A stretch of 64,000 nt of DNA from Halieaceae bacterium UBA5044 (lineage in GTDB: Bacteria > Pseudomonadota > Gammaproteobacteria > Pseudomonadales > Halieaceae), in the NCBI GenBank assembly GCA_002416125.1, contig DIBU01000022.1, forward strand, positions 211,675 to 275,674, given 5' to 3'. Below, piece by piece: positions 25,123-33,459 of the stretch. The translations under genes and the position numbers were made by a program. Below the pieces are notes generated by a model. The model saw nothing but the letters and a program-made list of their open reading frames with translations. It did no database searches and was not told where the DNA came from. How positions within the stretch are numbered: the first letter of the stretch is position 1; the number at the start of each line of letters is the position of its first letter.

Positions 25123-25914
25123 ATGGCATTGAAAGAACCACCACCCTACGTCGCCGGACACAACCTGCTTGCAGGCAAGTCGGTGCTCATCACCGCAGCA
25201 GCCGGTGCCGGCATTGGCTTTGCTGCGGCCACCCGTGCTGCCGAAGAAGGCGCCCGCGCGGTCATGATCAGCGATATTCACGAGGGCCGACTGGCGAAAG
25301 CCGTTGAGCAGCTGAAGGCAGACACCGGCCTGCAGGCCGTGTACGGAAAACTGGCGAATGTGACGGTGGAGAGCGACGTGCAGGCGCTGGTGGATTTCGC
25401 CGAAGACACCATGGGTGGCGTTGACGTCCTCATCAACAACGCAGGTCTGGGCGGCACCCGGCTGCTGGTGGATATGGCGGATGACGAGTGGAGCCGCGTG
25501 CTGGATATCACGCTCACCGGTACCATGCGCATGACCCGCGCCATGCTGCGCAAAATGCAGCCTCGCGCTGCCGGCGTTATCGTCAACAACGCCTCGGTCC
25601 TTGGATGGCGCGCGCAGAAAGAGCAGTGCCATTATGCCGCCGCCAAAGCCGGGGTCATGGCGCTCACCCGCTGCGCCGCACTGGAAGCGGCGGATCACGG
25701 CGTCCGCATCAATGCGGTATCACCCTCCATCGCCTTCCATGAGTTCCTGAAAAAAACCACGCCGATGGAGCTGCTGGAGGAACTGGCGGCGAAGGAGGCT
25801 TTCGGGCGCGCAGCGGAAGTCTGGGAAGTCGCGAACGTGATGATGTTTCTGGCCTCGGACTATTCGGGGTACATGACCGGGGAGATTGTGTCCTGCTCCA
25901 GTCAGCGGGCTTGA
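25123..25914 (+). CDS. ipdF: IpdF-like short-chain dehydrogenase (5-hydroxy steroid CoA ester oxidation)
   Basis: A 263-residue classical SDR: AAAGAGIGFAAATRA is the nucleotide-binding loop, NNAGLGGTRLLVD follows, and the catalytic core is NNASVLGWRAQ with YAAAKAGVMALTRC. NNASVLGWRAQ and RINAVSPSIA-H match mycobacterial IpdF (Rv3559c) closely. IpdF oxidises the ring hydroxyl of a HIP-derived CoA ester. It is the last gene of the contiguous steroid block; the repeat-rich 590-bp noncoding gap follows directly. Confidence 0.87.
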   Translation: MALKEPPPYVAGHNLLAGKSVLITAAAGAGIGFAAATRAAEEGARAVMISDIHEGRLAKAVEQLKADTGLQAVYGKLANVTVESDVQALVDFAEDTMGGVDVLINNAGLGGTRLLVDMADDEWSRVLDITLTGTMRMTRAMLRKMQPRAAGVIVNNASVLGWRAQKEQCHYAAAKAGVMALTRCAALEAADHGVRINAVSPSIAFHEFLKKTTPMELLEELAAKEAFGRAAEVWEVANVMMFLASDYSGYMTGEIVSCSSQRA

Positions 25915-25973
25915 GGGGGGCGCGTGATGGTGGGTTGTGTCGCTGGTTTATGGTGAGGCGTGCCGGAGGCCGT

Positions 25974-26071
25974 AGGGCCGGGGCGCCGGTCGGGACTCGC
26001 CGTGAATACGTCCCTGTAGGCTCGAAGCAAACATCCCTGTTTGCTACGGTCCCGCCCGGCGCTCCGGCCCC
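25974..26071. repeat. Long imperfect inverted repeat (hairpin A)
   Basis: The 24-bp arms at 25974-25997 and 26048-26071 match at about 20 of 24 positions (core GGGCCGG and GCGCCGG). The loop contains a perfect small stem GCAAAC-ATCCCT-GTTTGC at 26027-26044 and two related decamers, ACGTCCCTGT and ACATCCCTGT. Such nested palindromes are typical of dispersed intergenic repeats in gammaproteobacteria; the window has only this copy. Confidence 0.6.
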
Positions 26072-26178
26072 ACAGCCTCCTACCGTCCCTGCCAGTTCGT
26101 GAGTGTGGTGTTTGGTGGTGTTTTGGGTTTGTTCAGGCGTACGCATCCGCAGCCTTCCTGTAAGTCAGGAGTGGATGC

Positions 26179-26270
26179 GGGGTTGCCCCTGACAAAACTC
26201 TCGCTCGCATGGATGCGAGCGCGAAGCCCCTATGGATGGGTTCACGGCGTGTTTTGTCTGGGGCAACCCC
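26179..26270. repeat. Long near-perfect inverted repeat (hairpin B)
   Basis: The 20-bp arms at 26179-26198 and 26251-26270 match at 19 of 20 positions (GGGGTTGCCCC then GACAAAAC). Between them lies a perfect nested stem, CGCTCGCAT-GG-ATGCGAGCG, at 26202-26221. It could be a dispersed palindromic repeat, a nonautonomous mobile element, or a structured RNA. No flanking target-site duplication was identified. Confidence 0.6.
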
Positions 26271-26275
26271 GTAGC

Positions 26276-26397
26276 CACTCCGGAATGAGGCACCACCAGC
26301 CACCCCGGATTGAGGCACTACCAGCCGCTCCGGCTTGAGGCACCGCAACCGCTGCGGATTGAGTCACCACCAGCCCTCCGCTTGAGGCACCATCAGG
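26276..26397 (+). repeat. Five degenerate 25-bp tandem repeats
   Basis: Copies start at 26276, 26301, 26326, 26350 and 26375 and have lengths of 25, 25, 24, 25 and 23 bp. The consensus core is CGGATTGAGGCACCACCAGC. The copies differ at several positions and have no unique spacers, so this is a minisatellite-like array and not a CRISPR. It lies about 110 bp before the thiolase start and could hold repeated protein-binding sites. Confidence 0.65.
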
Positions 26398-26504
26398 CGC
26401 AACGCGGCAAACACCGGTCGCAAAGCAATTTCAGGCCCGTCGCAGTACAATCGCCAACTCGACACAACAACGTAACAGTCACAACAGAACCAAGGGAGTA
26501 CATC

Positions 26505-27707
26505 ATGAGAGATGCAGTCATCGTCAGCACCGCCAGAACCCCCATCGGCAAGGCCTTTCGCGGCGCCTTCAATGACACTGAAGCACCCGCGCTGGGTGGC
26601 CATGTCGTGCGCGCGGCCGTAGCGCGCGCCGGAATCGACCCCGGCATGGTCGACGACTGCATAATGGGGGCGGCGGCACAGCAGGGTACCCAGGCCTACA
26701 ACCTCGGCCGGCTCTGTGGCGTGGCGGGTGGTCTGCCCGACAGCACCGCCGGAATGACCATGGACCGGCAGTGCTCCTCCGGGCTGATGACCATCGCGAC
26801 AGCGGCGAAGGCCATCATGTGCAATGAGTACGACGTTGCTGTTGCCGGTGGCCTCGAGTCCATTTCCCTGGTGCAGAACAAGCACAAGAACAGCTACCGG
26901 AATGTGTCCCAAACGGTGCTGGAAGTATCGCCCAAGGCCTACATCCAGATGATTGAAACAGCGGAGATCGTTTCCGAACGCTACGGCGTCTCTCGTGAAG
27001 CACAGGACGAGTATTCCTTCCAGAGCCAGATGCGCACCGCGGCGGCGCAGAAAGCCGGGCTGTTCGACGCCGAGATCGTGCCCATGGCATCGACCAAGGC
27101 GGTGTTCAACAAGGAAACCAAAGAGACCACCTTTGAGGCGGTAACCCTGGAAAAGGATGAAGGCAACCGTCCTTCCACCACGCTGGAGAGCCTCAACGCC
27201 CTGGAGCCCGTGTTCAAGGACGGGCAGTTTGTGAAGGAGGGCCGCTTTATCACGGCGGGCAACGCCTCACAGCTGTCGGACGGCGCCTCTGCGTGTGTCC
27301 TCATGGATGGCGCGCTGGCGAGCAAGCAGGGTCTGCAACCGCTGGGGATCTATCGTGGCCTGGCGGTGGCGGGCTGCGGCCCGGATGAGATGGGCATCGG
27401 TCCGGTGTTCGCCATTCCCAAGCTTCTGCAGCGCCACGGTCTGAAAATGGACGATATCGGCCTGTGGGAGCTGAACGAGGCCTTCGCCTGTCAGGTGCTG
27501 TATTGCCGCGACAAACTGGGTATCGATAACGACCGGTTGAACGTCAATGGTGGCGCCATTTCCATCGGTCACCCCTTCGGCATGAGCGGCGCGCGGATGG
27601 TCGGGCACGCCCTCATCGAGGGCAAGCGCCGTGGCGTGAAATATGTGGTGATCACCATGTGTATTGGTGGCGGCATGGGCGCCGCCGGGCTGTTTGAGGT
27701 CGCCTGA
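26505..27707 (+). CDS. Acetyl-CoA C-acyltransferase (thiolase)
   Basis: A 400-residue thiolase starting at MRDAVIVSTARTPIG; the ATG at 26505 has AGGGAG 7 bp before it. Upstream in-frame sequence runs through the tandem repeats and is not coding. Nucleophile cysteine lies in MTMDRQCSSGLM; NEAFA, GGAISIGHPFGMSG and CIGGGMGAAG complete the active site. It differs clearly from the FadA6-like enzyme (CSSG against CGSS), so it serves another beta-oxidation step: general fatty acid, or steroid side chain. It is separated from the steroid block by the repeat region, so regulation may differ. Confidence 0.9.
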   Translation: MRDAVIVSTARTPIGKAFRGAFNDTEAPALGGHVVRAAVARAGIDPGMVDDCIMGAAAQQGTQAYNLGRLCGVAGGLPDSTAGMTMDRQCSSGLMTIATAAKAIMCNEYDVAVAGGLESISLVQNKHKNSYRNVSQTVLEVSPKAYIQMIETAEIVSERYGVSREAQDEYSFQSQMRTAAAQKAGLFDAEIVPMASTKAVFNKETKETTFEAVTLEKDEGNRPSTTLESLNALEPVFKDGQFVKEGRFITAGNASQLSDGASACVLMDGALASKQGLQPLGIYRGLAVAGCGPDEMGIGPVFAIPKLLQRHGLKMDDIGLWELNEAFACQVLYCRDKLGIDNDRLNVNGGAISIGHPFGMSGARMVGHALIEGKRRGVKYVVITMCIGGGMGAAGLFEVA

Positions 27708-27800
27708 TCCACACCGGGCCTGTGCTACAATCCGGCGCTTGATGGAAGCAGATGGTGGTCTCAACCGTCTGTCATAAATGAAGGCAAGCGGCGGTAGAGC

Positions 27801-29525
27801 ATGATCAGGATTGGTGAGCTGCTGGTCCAGCAGGGCAAGATATCGGAGCGCGATGTCGAACGCACCCTGTTGGCCCAGAGCGAAATGGGCGATCGCTTCG
27901 GCCAGGTGCTGGTCAAGCTTGGCCTGGTATCAGAGCTGGATGTGGCGGTGGCGCTGAGCGAACAGCTCGGTATTCCGCTTCACCCGGCTACCGAATACCC
28001 CCAGGAACCGGTGCCGCTGGAGGGCGTGGCCCAGGAGTTCCTTGTCAACAACCTCGTTGTGCCGGTGGCCGCCGATGCCGACGGTGTCTGTTTTGCTGCG
28101 GCCGTACCACAGGACCCTTTTCTCGCCAAGGCGCTGTCCATGGCGCTGGACCGTCCCGTGCGCATCGTTCTGGGGCTGGAAAGTGACATCGCGAGGGCCC
28201 AGCAACTGCGCCTGCAGGGCAGTGAGGACGCCGACGAGGAGGGTGCCCTCGGTGACCAGTTCGCCGGCCAGTCCGACGACGACTTTATCGAGCATCTGCG
28301 CGACCTCGCCAGCGAGGCCCCGGTCATTCGCCTGGTCAATCAGCTGATTCACCGCGCCGTGGATATGGGCGCCTCCGACATTCACATAGAACCCTTTGAA
28401 GACGGGCTGCAGCTGCGCTACCGGGTCGACGGGGTGTTGCAGGAACACACCGACACGCCCACGGCGGGATTGGGGCAGGCCATCGCATCGCGCATCAAGC
28501 TGCTGGCGCAGATGAACATCGCCGAACGTCGGCTGCCCCAGGACGGGCGCATCATGATCCGTGTGAAGGGCCACGAGCTGGACCTGCGTGTGTCCACCAT
28601 CCCCACGGTGCACGGTGAAAGCATCGTGATGCGCGTGCTGGATCGGGGCAATATCCGCCTCAGCCTGAGTGACATGGGCTTCAGTGCCGATACTCTCGAG
28701 CGCTACCGCAAACTGCTGGCCAGCCCCCACGGGGTACTGCTGGTCACGGGCCCTACCGGTTCCGGTAAAACCACCACCCTCTATGCCTCGCTGGCGTCGC
28801 TGGACTCAGAGCGTCTGAAAATCATCACGGTGGAAGATCCTGTTGAATACCAGCTGCAGGGCGTGAACCAGATTCAGGTGCAGGCCCAGATCGAGCTCAA
28901 CTTCGCGCGCGCGCTGCGCGCGATCCTGCGCCAGGATCCCGATATCATCATGATTGGTGAGATGCGCGATACCGAGACTGCACAGATTGGGGTGCAGTCG
29001 GCGCTTACCGGCCACCTGGTGCTTTCCACGCTGCACACCAATACGGCCGCCGGGGCCATCACCCGGCTGGAGGATATGGGCGTGGAGCGCTACCTGATCA
29101 CGTCTGCGGTGAACGGTGTACTGGCACAACGTCTGGTGCGCACACTCTGCACGCACTGCAAGGTCCCGGTGGAATTAACGGCCAGCGCGGTGCAACGCTA
29201 CGGCCTTGCACCGTTCATCAGCCAGCAACAGGCCACCACCGTGTATCAGGCCCGGGGCTGCGACCACTGCCTGCAGACCGGTTACGCCGGGCGCACGGCG
29301 ATTCACGAACTGTTCTGCCTCGACGAGGAGATTCATCGCGTCATTATGTCGGGTGCCGACGCCACCCTGCTGCACGCGGCGGCCCGGCGGCAGGGCATGA
29401 TCACCCTGTACGAAGACGGGCTGCGCAAGGTGGTGCGTGGCGAGACCTCGCTGGAGGAGGTCATGCGGGTCACGCAGGACCAGAGCGAAGCCGGGGCTTC
29501 CGCGACCGGCGCGGATGCCGCCTGA
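27801..29525 (+). CDS. gspE: Type II secretion ATPase GspE
   Basis: A 574-residue cytoplasmic secretion ATPase that powers pseudopilus assembly. The T2SSE N-terminal domain (about 1-140) binds GspL. The catalytic domain has Walker A GPTGSGKTTT (about 316-325), the Asp box MIGEMRDTETA, and a His box near HLVLSTLHTNTAAGA. The tetracysteine zinc motif of true GspE is present (CTHC and CDHC, about 450-495). It is the first gene of an eleven-gene operon in the order seen for Xanthomonas xps. A TGTGCTACAAT sequence at 27720-27730 might be part of its promoter, but no clear -35 was found. Confidence 0.95.
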   Translation: MIRIGELLVQQGKISERDVERTLLAQSEMGDRFGQVLVKLGLVSELDVAVALSEQLGIPLHPATEYPQEPVPLEGVAQEFLVNNLVVPVAADADGVCFAAAVPQDPFLAKALSMALDRPVRIVLGLESDIARAQQLRLQGSEDADEEGALGDQFAGQSDDDFIEHLRDLASEAPVIRLVNQLIHRAVDMGASDIHIEPFEDGLQLRYRVDGVLQEHTDTPTAGLGQAIASRIKLLAQMNIAERRLPQDGRIMIRVKGHELDLRVSTIPTVHGESIVMRVLDRGNIRLSLSDMGFSADTLERYRKLLASPHGVLLVTGPTGSGKTTTLYASLASLDSERLKIITVEDPVEYQLQGVNQIQVQAQIELNFARALRAILRQDPDIIMIGEMRDTETAQIGVQSALTGHLVLSTLHTNTAAGAITRLEDMGVERYLITSAVNGVLAQRLVRTLCTHCKVPVELTASAVQRYGLAPFISQQQATTVYQARGCDHCLQTGYAGRTAIHELFCLDEEIHRVIMSGADATLLHAAARRQGMITLYEDGLRKVVRGETSLEEVMRVTQDQSEAGASATGADAA

Positions 29526-29550
29526 GCGGCTGTCGGGTGCGAGGCTAGGC

Positions 29551-30753
29551 ATGGCGCATTTCAGCTACAGGGCCATCGGGCGCGACGGTAAACCGCTGGA
29601 CGGCACGCTGGAGGCGGAGGGCCTGGACGTGGCCTCCCGGCTGTTGCGCGCCCAGGGGCTGACCCTGCTGGCACTTGAAGAGGGCCAGGGGAAAACGAAT
29701 CAGCCCGCGGCGAGCAAACCGGTCAAGCGTGACGACGTATTGTCGACCACCAGTGAACTGGCCGTCCTGCTGCGTGCCGGCCTGCCGCTGGACCGGGCAT
29801 TGAAGGTGCTCATCGATATGGCTTCGGAGCCCGCACTGGAAGCGCTGTTGCAGGACCTGCTGCGCGAGGTGAAGGCGGGCAAGGCGCTGAGTCAGGCGCT
29901 GCTGCCCCACCAGGCAGTATTCGGCAACTTCTACATCAATATGGTGCGTTCCGGGGAGGCCAGCGGCCAGCTCTCGGCGGTCCTGGACCGTCTGGTCGAG
30001 TATCTGCAGAATGCCAAGGCCAACCGCGACAATGTGGTATCGGCGCTGATCTACCCGGCGATTCTGCTGGTGGTCGCCGTGCTGTCCATCGTGCTCATGC
30101 TGGGTTTTGTAGTGCCCCAGTTTGAAACCCTGTTCGAGGACATGGGCGAGGCGCTGCCGCCGCTCACGGCGCTGGTGGTGGGCGCCGCGGATTTCATCGC
30201 GGGCTACGGCTGGTTGCTGCTGCTGCTCGCTCTGGGGGTCGGCTGGTGGGTGCGCAACTGGCTGGCGACCGAAGCGGGGCAGGCGAGCAAGGATGCGCGA
30301 CTGCTGAAAATGCCCGTGGTGGGCGGGATACTGTTCCAGTTTGAAGTGTCCAAGTTTGCCCGCACGGTGGGCACCCTGTTGGGCAACGGCGTGTCCCTGC
30401 TCAAGGCGATATCCATCGCGATCGATACGGTGGATAACCGCGTGGTCAAGCAGGCGCTGCAGGTGCTGCCGCCGGCTGTAAAGTCCGGCAAGCGTATGTC
30501 GGTGGCGCTGGAGGAAACCGGGCTGTTTACCCCCATGGTTGTTCAGATGACCCGCGTCGGCGAGGAGTCGGGGCGCCTTGACGCGATGATGCTGGAACTG
30601 GCGCGGGTATTTGATGGTCACGTACAGGCGGGGGTGAAGCGCGGCCTGACCCTGCTGGAGCCGGTGCTGATTCTGGGCATGGGCGCCATTATTGCCGTCA
30701 TCATCATTGCGATTTTGCTGGGTATTCTGTCGGTTAACGACCTCGCGCTGTAA
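29551..30753 (+). CDS. gspF: Type II secretion inner-membrane platform protein GspF
   Basis: A 400-residue polytopic protein with two T2SSF domains (about 65-190 and 270-390) and three membrane helices. It starts MAHFSYRAIGRDGKPLDGTLEAEG (opening MAHFSYRAIG). The ATG at 29551 is preferred, as homology begins there, 25 bp after gspE. GspF couples the ATPase to the assembly platform. KANRDNVVSALIYPAILL and PVLILGMGAIIAVIIIAIL are typical. Confidence 0.94.
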   Translation: MAHFSYRAIGRDGKPLDGTLEAEGLDVASRLLRAQGLTLLALEEGQGKTNQPAASKPVKRDDVLSTTSELAVLLRAGLPLDRALKVLIDMASEPALEALLQDLLREVKAGKALSQALLPHQAVFGNFYINMVRSGEASGQLSAVLDRLVEYLQNAKANRDNVVSALIYPAILLVVAVLSIVLMLGFVVPQFETLFEDMGEALPPLTALVVGAADFIAGYGWLLLLLALGVGWWVRNWLATEAGQASKDARLLKMPVVGGILFQFEVSKFARTVGTLLGNGVSLLKAISIAIDTVDNRVVKQALQVLPPAVKSGKRMSVALEETGLFTPMVVQMTRVGEESGRLDAMMLELARVFDGHVQAGVKRGLTLLEPVLILGMGAIIAVIIIAILLGILSVNDLAL

Positions 30754-30811
30754 GTGGCGCCGGATGTGCCCCGCATCGCTCACTATTCATTCTGTTAACG
30801 AGGACAAGCAC

Positions 30812-31246
30812 ATGATTTCACGACGCAGCCGCGGCACACGGCGCACTTCAGCCGGTTTCACGCTCATGGAGCTGCTCGTCGTGCTGGCGATTCTGGGGCT
30901 GCTGATGAGCCTGGTGGGCCCGAGGGTATTGAATCAGCTGGGTGGCGCCAAAACCAAAACGGCCGCCATTCAGATCAAGGACCTCGAGCAGTCGCTCGAA
31001 ATGTACAAGCTGGACGTGGGGCGCTTTCCCTCAACCAGTGAGGGGCTTGAGGCGCTGGTCAGCAAGCCGGCCAGTGCCGCCGGCTGGAACGGGCCCTACC
31101 TGAAATCGGCGGTGCCGCTGGACCCGTGGAACCGGGAATACCAGTACAAATCACCGGGCGAGCATGGCGAGGTCGATATTTTCACCTACGGTCAGAACGG
31201 CACGCCGGGTGGTGACGGCGAAGACCAGGATGTGGGCAACTGGTAG
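30812..31246 (+). CDS. gspG: Major pseudopilin GspG
   Basis: A 144-residue class III prepilin. The prepilin-peptidase site is SAG-FTLMELLVVLAILGLL with Glu at +5. The Gln/Glu-rich helix continues, and the C-terminal calcium-binding loop reads GGDGEDQDVGNW, which is diagnostic of GspG. The leader is a basic 20 or so residues (ISRRSRGTRRTSAG). The ATG at 30812 follows AACGAGGAC. No prepilin peptidase (gspO/pilD) is in the window. Confidence 0.95.
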   Translation: MISRRSRGTRRTSAGFTLMELLVVLAILGLLMSLVGPRVLNQLGGAKTKTAAIQIKDLEQSLEMYKLDVGRFPSTSEGLEALVSKPASAAGWNGPYLKSAVPLDPWNREYQYKSPGEHGEVDIFTYGQNGTPGGDGEDQDVGNW

Positions 31247-31253
31247 CGCCACC

Positions 31254-31727
31254 GTGAGCCGCTGCGCTGCCCGCCTGCGTTCGCGACGTATCAGCGGGTT
31301 TTCTCTGCTGGAACTGATGGCGGCGCTGGCCATCGCCGGCCTGGTGATGGCGCTGGCGGTGCCCTCCACCCTGCGCATGTACGACAACATTCGCTACCGG
31401 CAGGCGGTGCGCGACGTTGTTACCCTGTTCGCCAGTGCGCGCTACGAAGCGCTGCACAGTGGGCGGACGCAAACGGTGGAGGTTGATCCCGAGGAGCGCA
31501 GCGTGCGCTTCGCGAATACTGTGGAAGTGCTGCCGGGGAGCGTGGCCATGACCGTGCACTCCGCCAGCGAGCTGAACCGCGGCGGCGTTGGCGTGATTCG
31601 TTTCTACGCCGAGGGCGGTGCCAGCGGTGGCGGTGTCGACATTGAATCAGCAACCGGTGCCGGCGTCAGTATCACGGTGGACTGGCTGCTGGGTTCGGTG
31701 ACGCAGGAAAGCTATGCGGTACGTTAG
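31254..31727 (+). CDS. gspH: Minor pseudopilin GspH
   Basis: A 157-residue minor pseudopilin with leader RRISG-FSLLELMAALAIAG and a GspH/FimT-type C-terminal domain. The start is uncertain: GTG at 31254 lies 7 bp after gspG, whereas an in-frame ATG at 31230 would overlap gspG by 17 bp. Its stop overlaps gspI by 14 bp. It forms part of the pseudopilus tip. Confidence 0.85.
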   Translation: MSRCAARLRSRRISGFSLLELMAALAIAGLVMALAVPSTLRMYDNIRYRQAVRDVVTLFASARYEALHSGRTQTVEVDPEERSVRFANTVEVLPGSVAMTVHSASELNRGGVGVIRFYAEGGASGGGVDIESATGAGVSITVDWLLGSVTQESYAVR

Positions 31728-32103
31728 ACGGGGGCAGGGGTTCTCCCTGCTGGAAATGCTCGTCGCCCTGGCCATTCTGGCGCTGTCACTGGGCGCGCTG
31801 TACCAGGCCACCAGCGGTGCTACCCGCAACGCGCGCTCTGCGGAGAAGTATGCCTACGGCGTAGAGCTGGCACGCTCACTGGTCGCTGAGTATGCGCAGG
31901 TGCCCGCCAGCGGCCTGAGCACCCAGGGCGAGACAGCGGGGGGCTTTCTCTGGCGCGTACAGGCTCGCCCGGCGCAGGCCGGTAGCGGCAGCCTGCCTCC
32001 CGGTGCGGTGCAGGATATCGAGGTCGCCGTGAGTTGGACCGACGGGCCCAAGGCGCGCCGGGTGCTGCTGAACTCCGTGGTCGCCGGGGTAGACCGTCAG
32101 TGA
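31714..32103 (+). CDS. gspI: Minor pseudopilin GspI
   Basis: A 129-residue minor pseudopilin with leader RRGQG-FSLLEMLVALAILAL and a short GspI-type C-terminal domain (LWRVQARPAQ...DIEVAVSW). It begins within the end of gspH (14-bp overlap) and overlaps gspJ by 4 bp, so the four genes are translationally coupled. GspI nucleates the I-J-K tip complex. Confidence 0.88.
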   Translation: MRYVRRGQGFSLLEMLVALAILALSLGALYQATSGATRNARSAEKYAYGVELARSLVAEYAQVPASGLSTQGETAGGFLWRVQARPAQAGSGSLPPGAVQDIEVAVSWTDGPKARRVLLNSVVAGVDRQ

Positions 32104-32699
32104 GCGTGCTGCGTCGCGAAGCGGGCTTCACCCTGGTTGAGGTGGTGGTGGCGCTGTCGGTGCTGTCACTGATCATGCTGGCGACGGTGACTGCACTGCG
32201 CACCTTCGCCAACACGCAGCAGTCGCTGGACCGCATGATGGGCCGCGTCGACGAAGTGCGCACGGTCAGCAGCCTGCTGCGGGACCTGGTGGACAGTGCG
32301 GCCCTCGGTGCCGACGGTGGCGAGGGTCTCACGCTGGGTGGTGGTGCGCGGGACGCAGCGTATTTCTCGGGTACGGACGGCGTGCTCATGTTCAAGGCAA
32401 ACATCCTCTTCGGTGAGCGCTTCGGCGGCCAGTACGTACTGCGCTTCAGTCGCGAGGAGGACGCGCTGGTGATGCGCTGGCACACCGCCAAGGGTGATGC
32501 GCGGGCGATTGACTGGGCGCAGGCGCCGTTCCGCAGGCTGGTGGCGCAGGTCGATCTGTTTGAGGTGGCCTACCGTGCGGTCCCCGGCGCGGACTGGGTG
32601 CCGGAGTGGCGTAACGGCGGCGTACCGGTGGCACTGCGGCTGCGCCTGCGCGCTGCAGGGCGCTTCTGGCCGGAGCTGATCATGCCGGTGCCTCGCTGA
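32100..32699 (+). CDS. gspJ: Minor pseudopilin GspJ
   Basis: A 199-residue minor pseudopilin with leader RREAG-FTLVEVVVALSVLSL and a GspJ C-terminal domain (LFEVAYRA...VALRLRL...FWPELIM). The GTG start at 32100 overlaps the gspI stop (GTGA). An upstream ATG in frame at 32034 lies inside gspI and is unlikely. The stop overlaps the gspK start by one base. Confidence 0.87.
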   Translation: MSVLRREAGFTLVEVVVALSVLSLIMLATVTALRTFANTQQSLDRMMGRVDEVRTVSSLLRDLVDSAALGADGGEGLTLGGGARDAAYFSGTDGVLMFKANILFGERFGGQYVLRFSREEDALVMRWHTAKGDARAIDWAQAPFRRLVAQVDLFEVAYRAVPGADWVPEWRNGGVPVALRLRLRAAGRFWPELIMPVPR

Positions 32700-33454
32700 T
32701 GTCGCTCGCGCCTGGGGAATATTCACCGCCGCTGATCCGTCAAGCGAGGAGTCAGGGCGGAGTCGCCCTGGCGATGGTGGTGTGGTTTGTCGCGGCCATG
32801 TCACTGCTGGTGGTCGGCATCGTGTCCGAAGTGCGCGTCGACACGCGCATGGCGCAGACGCACATTGCGCGCGCCAAGGCGATGGCGGCGGGCGACGGCG
32901 CGATTCATCTGCTGCTGTCACGTCAGGCGCTGCTGCGGGAGGCTCAGGGCACCCCTGGCGGTACCGGCCCGGAGCCAGTGCTGGAAGCGGGCTTCATGCT
33001 CGGTGAGCAGCCGGTGCAGGTGCGTATGGTGCCGGTCTCACGGTTGCTGGATATGCGCAGCGCACCGGCCGAGCAGCTGATGAACCTGTTTGCCGGGCCC
33101 GGCGCGCTGCAGCGTGAAGATGCCCAACGACTGGCCACTGCTGTGGTACAGTTGCGCGGTGGCGGGGTTGCGCGGTTCGCTGCGGGTTCCAAGCCGCTTG
33201 CGGTGGAAGACTGGTTGCAGGTGCCGGGGTTTGACCGCGCACTGCTGGATGCTGTTCGGGACCACCTGCGCATGGACGCTGAAGCCGCATACCGGCTGGA
33301 CGCCGTAATGGAATACGATGGCCGGCGCTGGTTGCGCAGGCGTTGGGTAACACTGCAGGGCGGTTCGGACGCGAGCGGTTTTCCCTGGCGAGTAACACGA
33401 ACCGAGGCGCCGAGGGTGCTTGACGACAGAATCAAAACAGCTGGGGCACGCTAG
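32699..33454 (+). CDS. gspK: Minor pseudopilin GspK (short form)
   Basis: A 251-residue GspK, shorter than the common 310-330 residues. The leader SQGG-VALAMVVWFVAAMSLL lacks Glu at +5, as is typical for GspK, the tip pseudopilin. The helix-hairpin-helix-like segments LMNLFAGPGALQREDAQRLA and WLQVPGFDRALLDAV are retained. The missing length probably reflects a reduced alpha-domain. It is followed 5 bp later by gspL. Confidence 0.85.
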   Translation: MSLAPGEYSPPLIRQARSQGGVALAMVVWFVAAMSLLVVGIVSEVRVDTRMAQTHIARAKAMAAGDGAIHLLLSRQALLREAQGTPGGTGPEPVLEAGFMLGEQPVQVRMVPVSRLLDMRSAPAEQLMNLFAGPGALQREDAQRLATAVVQLRGGGVARFAAGSKPLAVEDWLQVPGFDRALLDAVRDHLRMDAEAAYRLDAVMEYDGRRWLRRRWVTLQGGSDASGFPWRVTRTEAPRVLDDRIKTAGAR

Positions 33455-33459
33455 GCGCT

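Larger units (their letters stand above)
25915..26504. other. 590-bp noncoding, repeat-rich intergenic region
   Basis: No credible gene is present between ipdF and the thiolase. The stretch holds two long imperfect hairpins (25974-26071 and 26179-26270) and a five-copy 25-bp tandem array (26276-26397), each listed separately. The last 100 bp hold the thiolase leader with AGGGAG before the ATG at 26505. Frames that stay open here give low-complexity peptides without family resemblance. Confidence 0.75.

Noticed and set aside
26276..26397. CRISPR-like array
   Set aside because: Repeats are degenerate and directly adjoining with no unique spacers, and no cas gene is present.
26310..26504. N-terminal extension of the thiolase through the tandem repeats
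   Set aside because: The extension is Pro/His/Arg-rich and encoded by the 25-bp repeats; thiolase homology and the ribosome binding site begin at 26505.
29545..30783. Minus-strand open frame of 412 codons opposite gspF
   Set aside because: Shadow of gspF with low-complexity His/Gln content; gspF is fixed by operon context and motifs.
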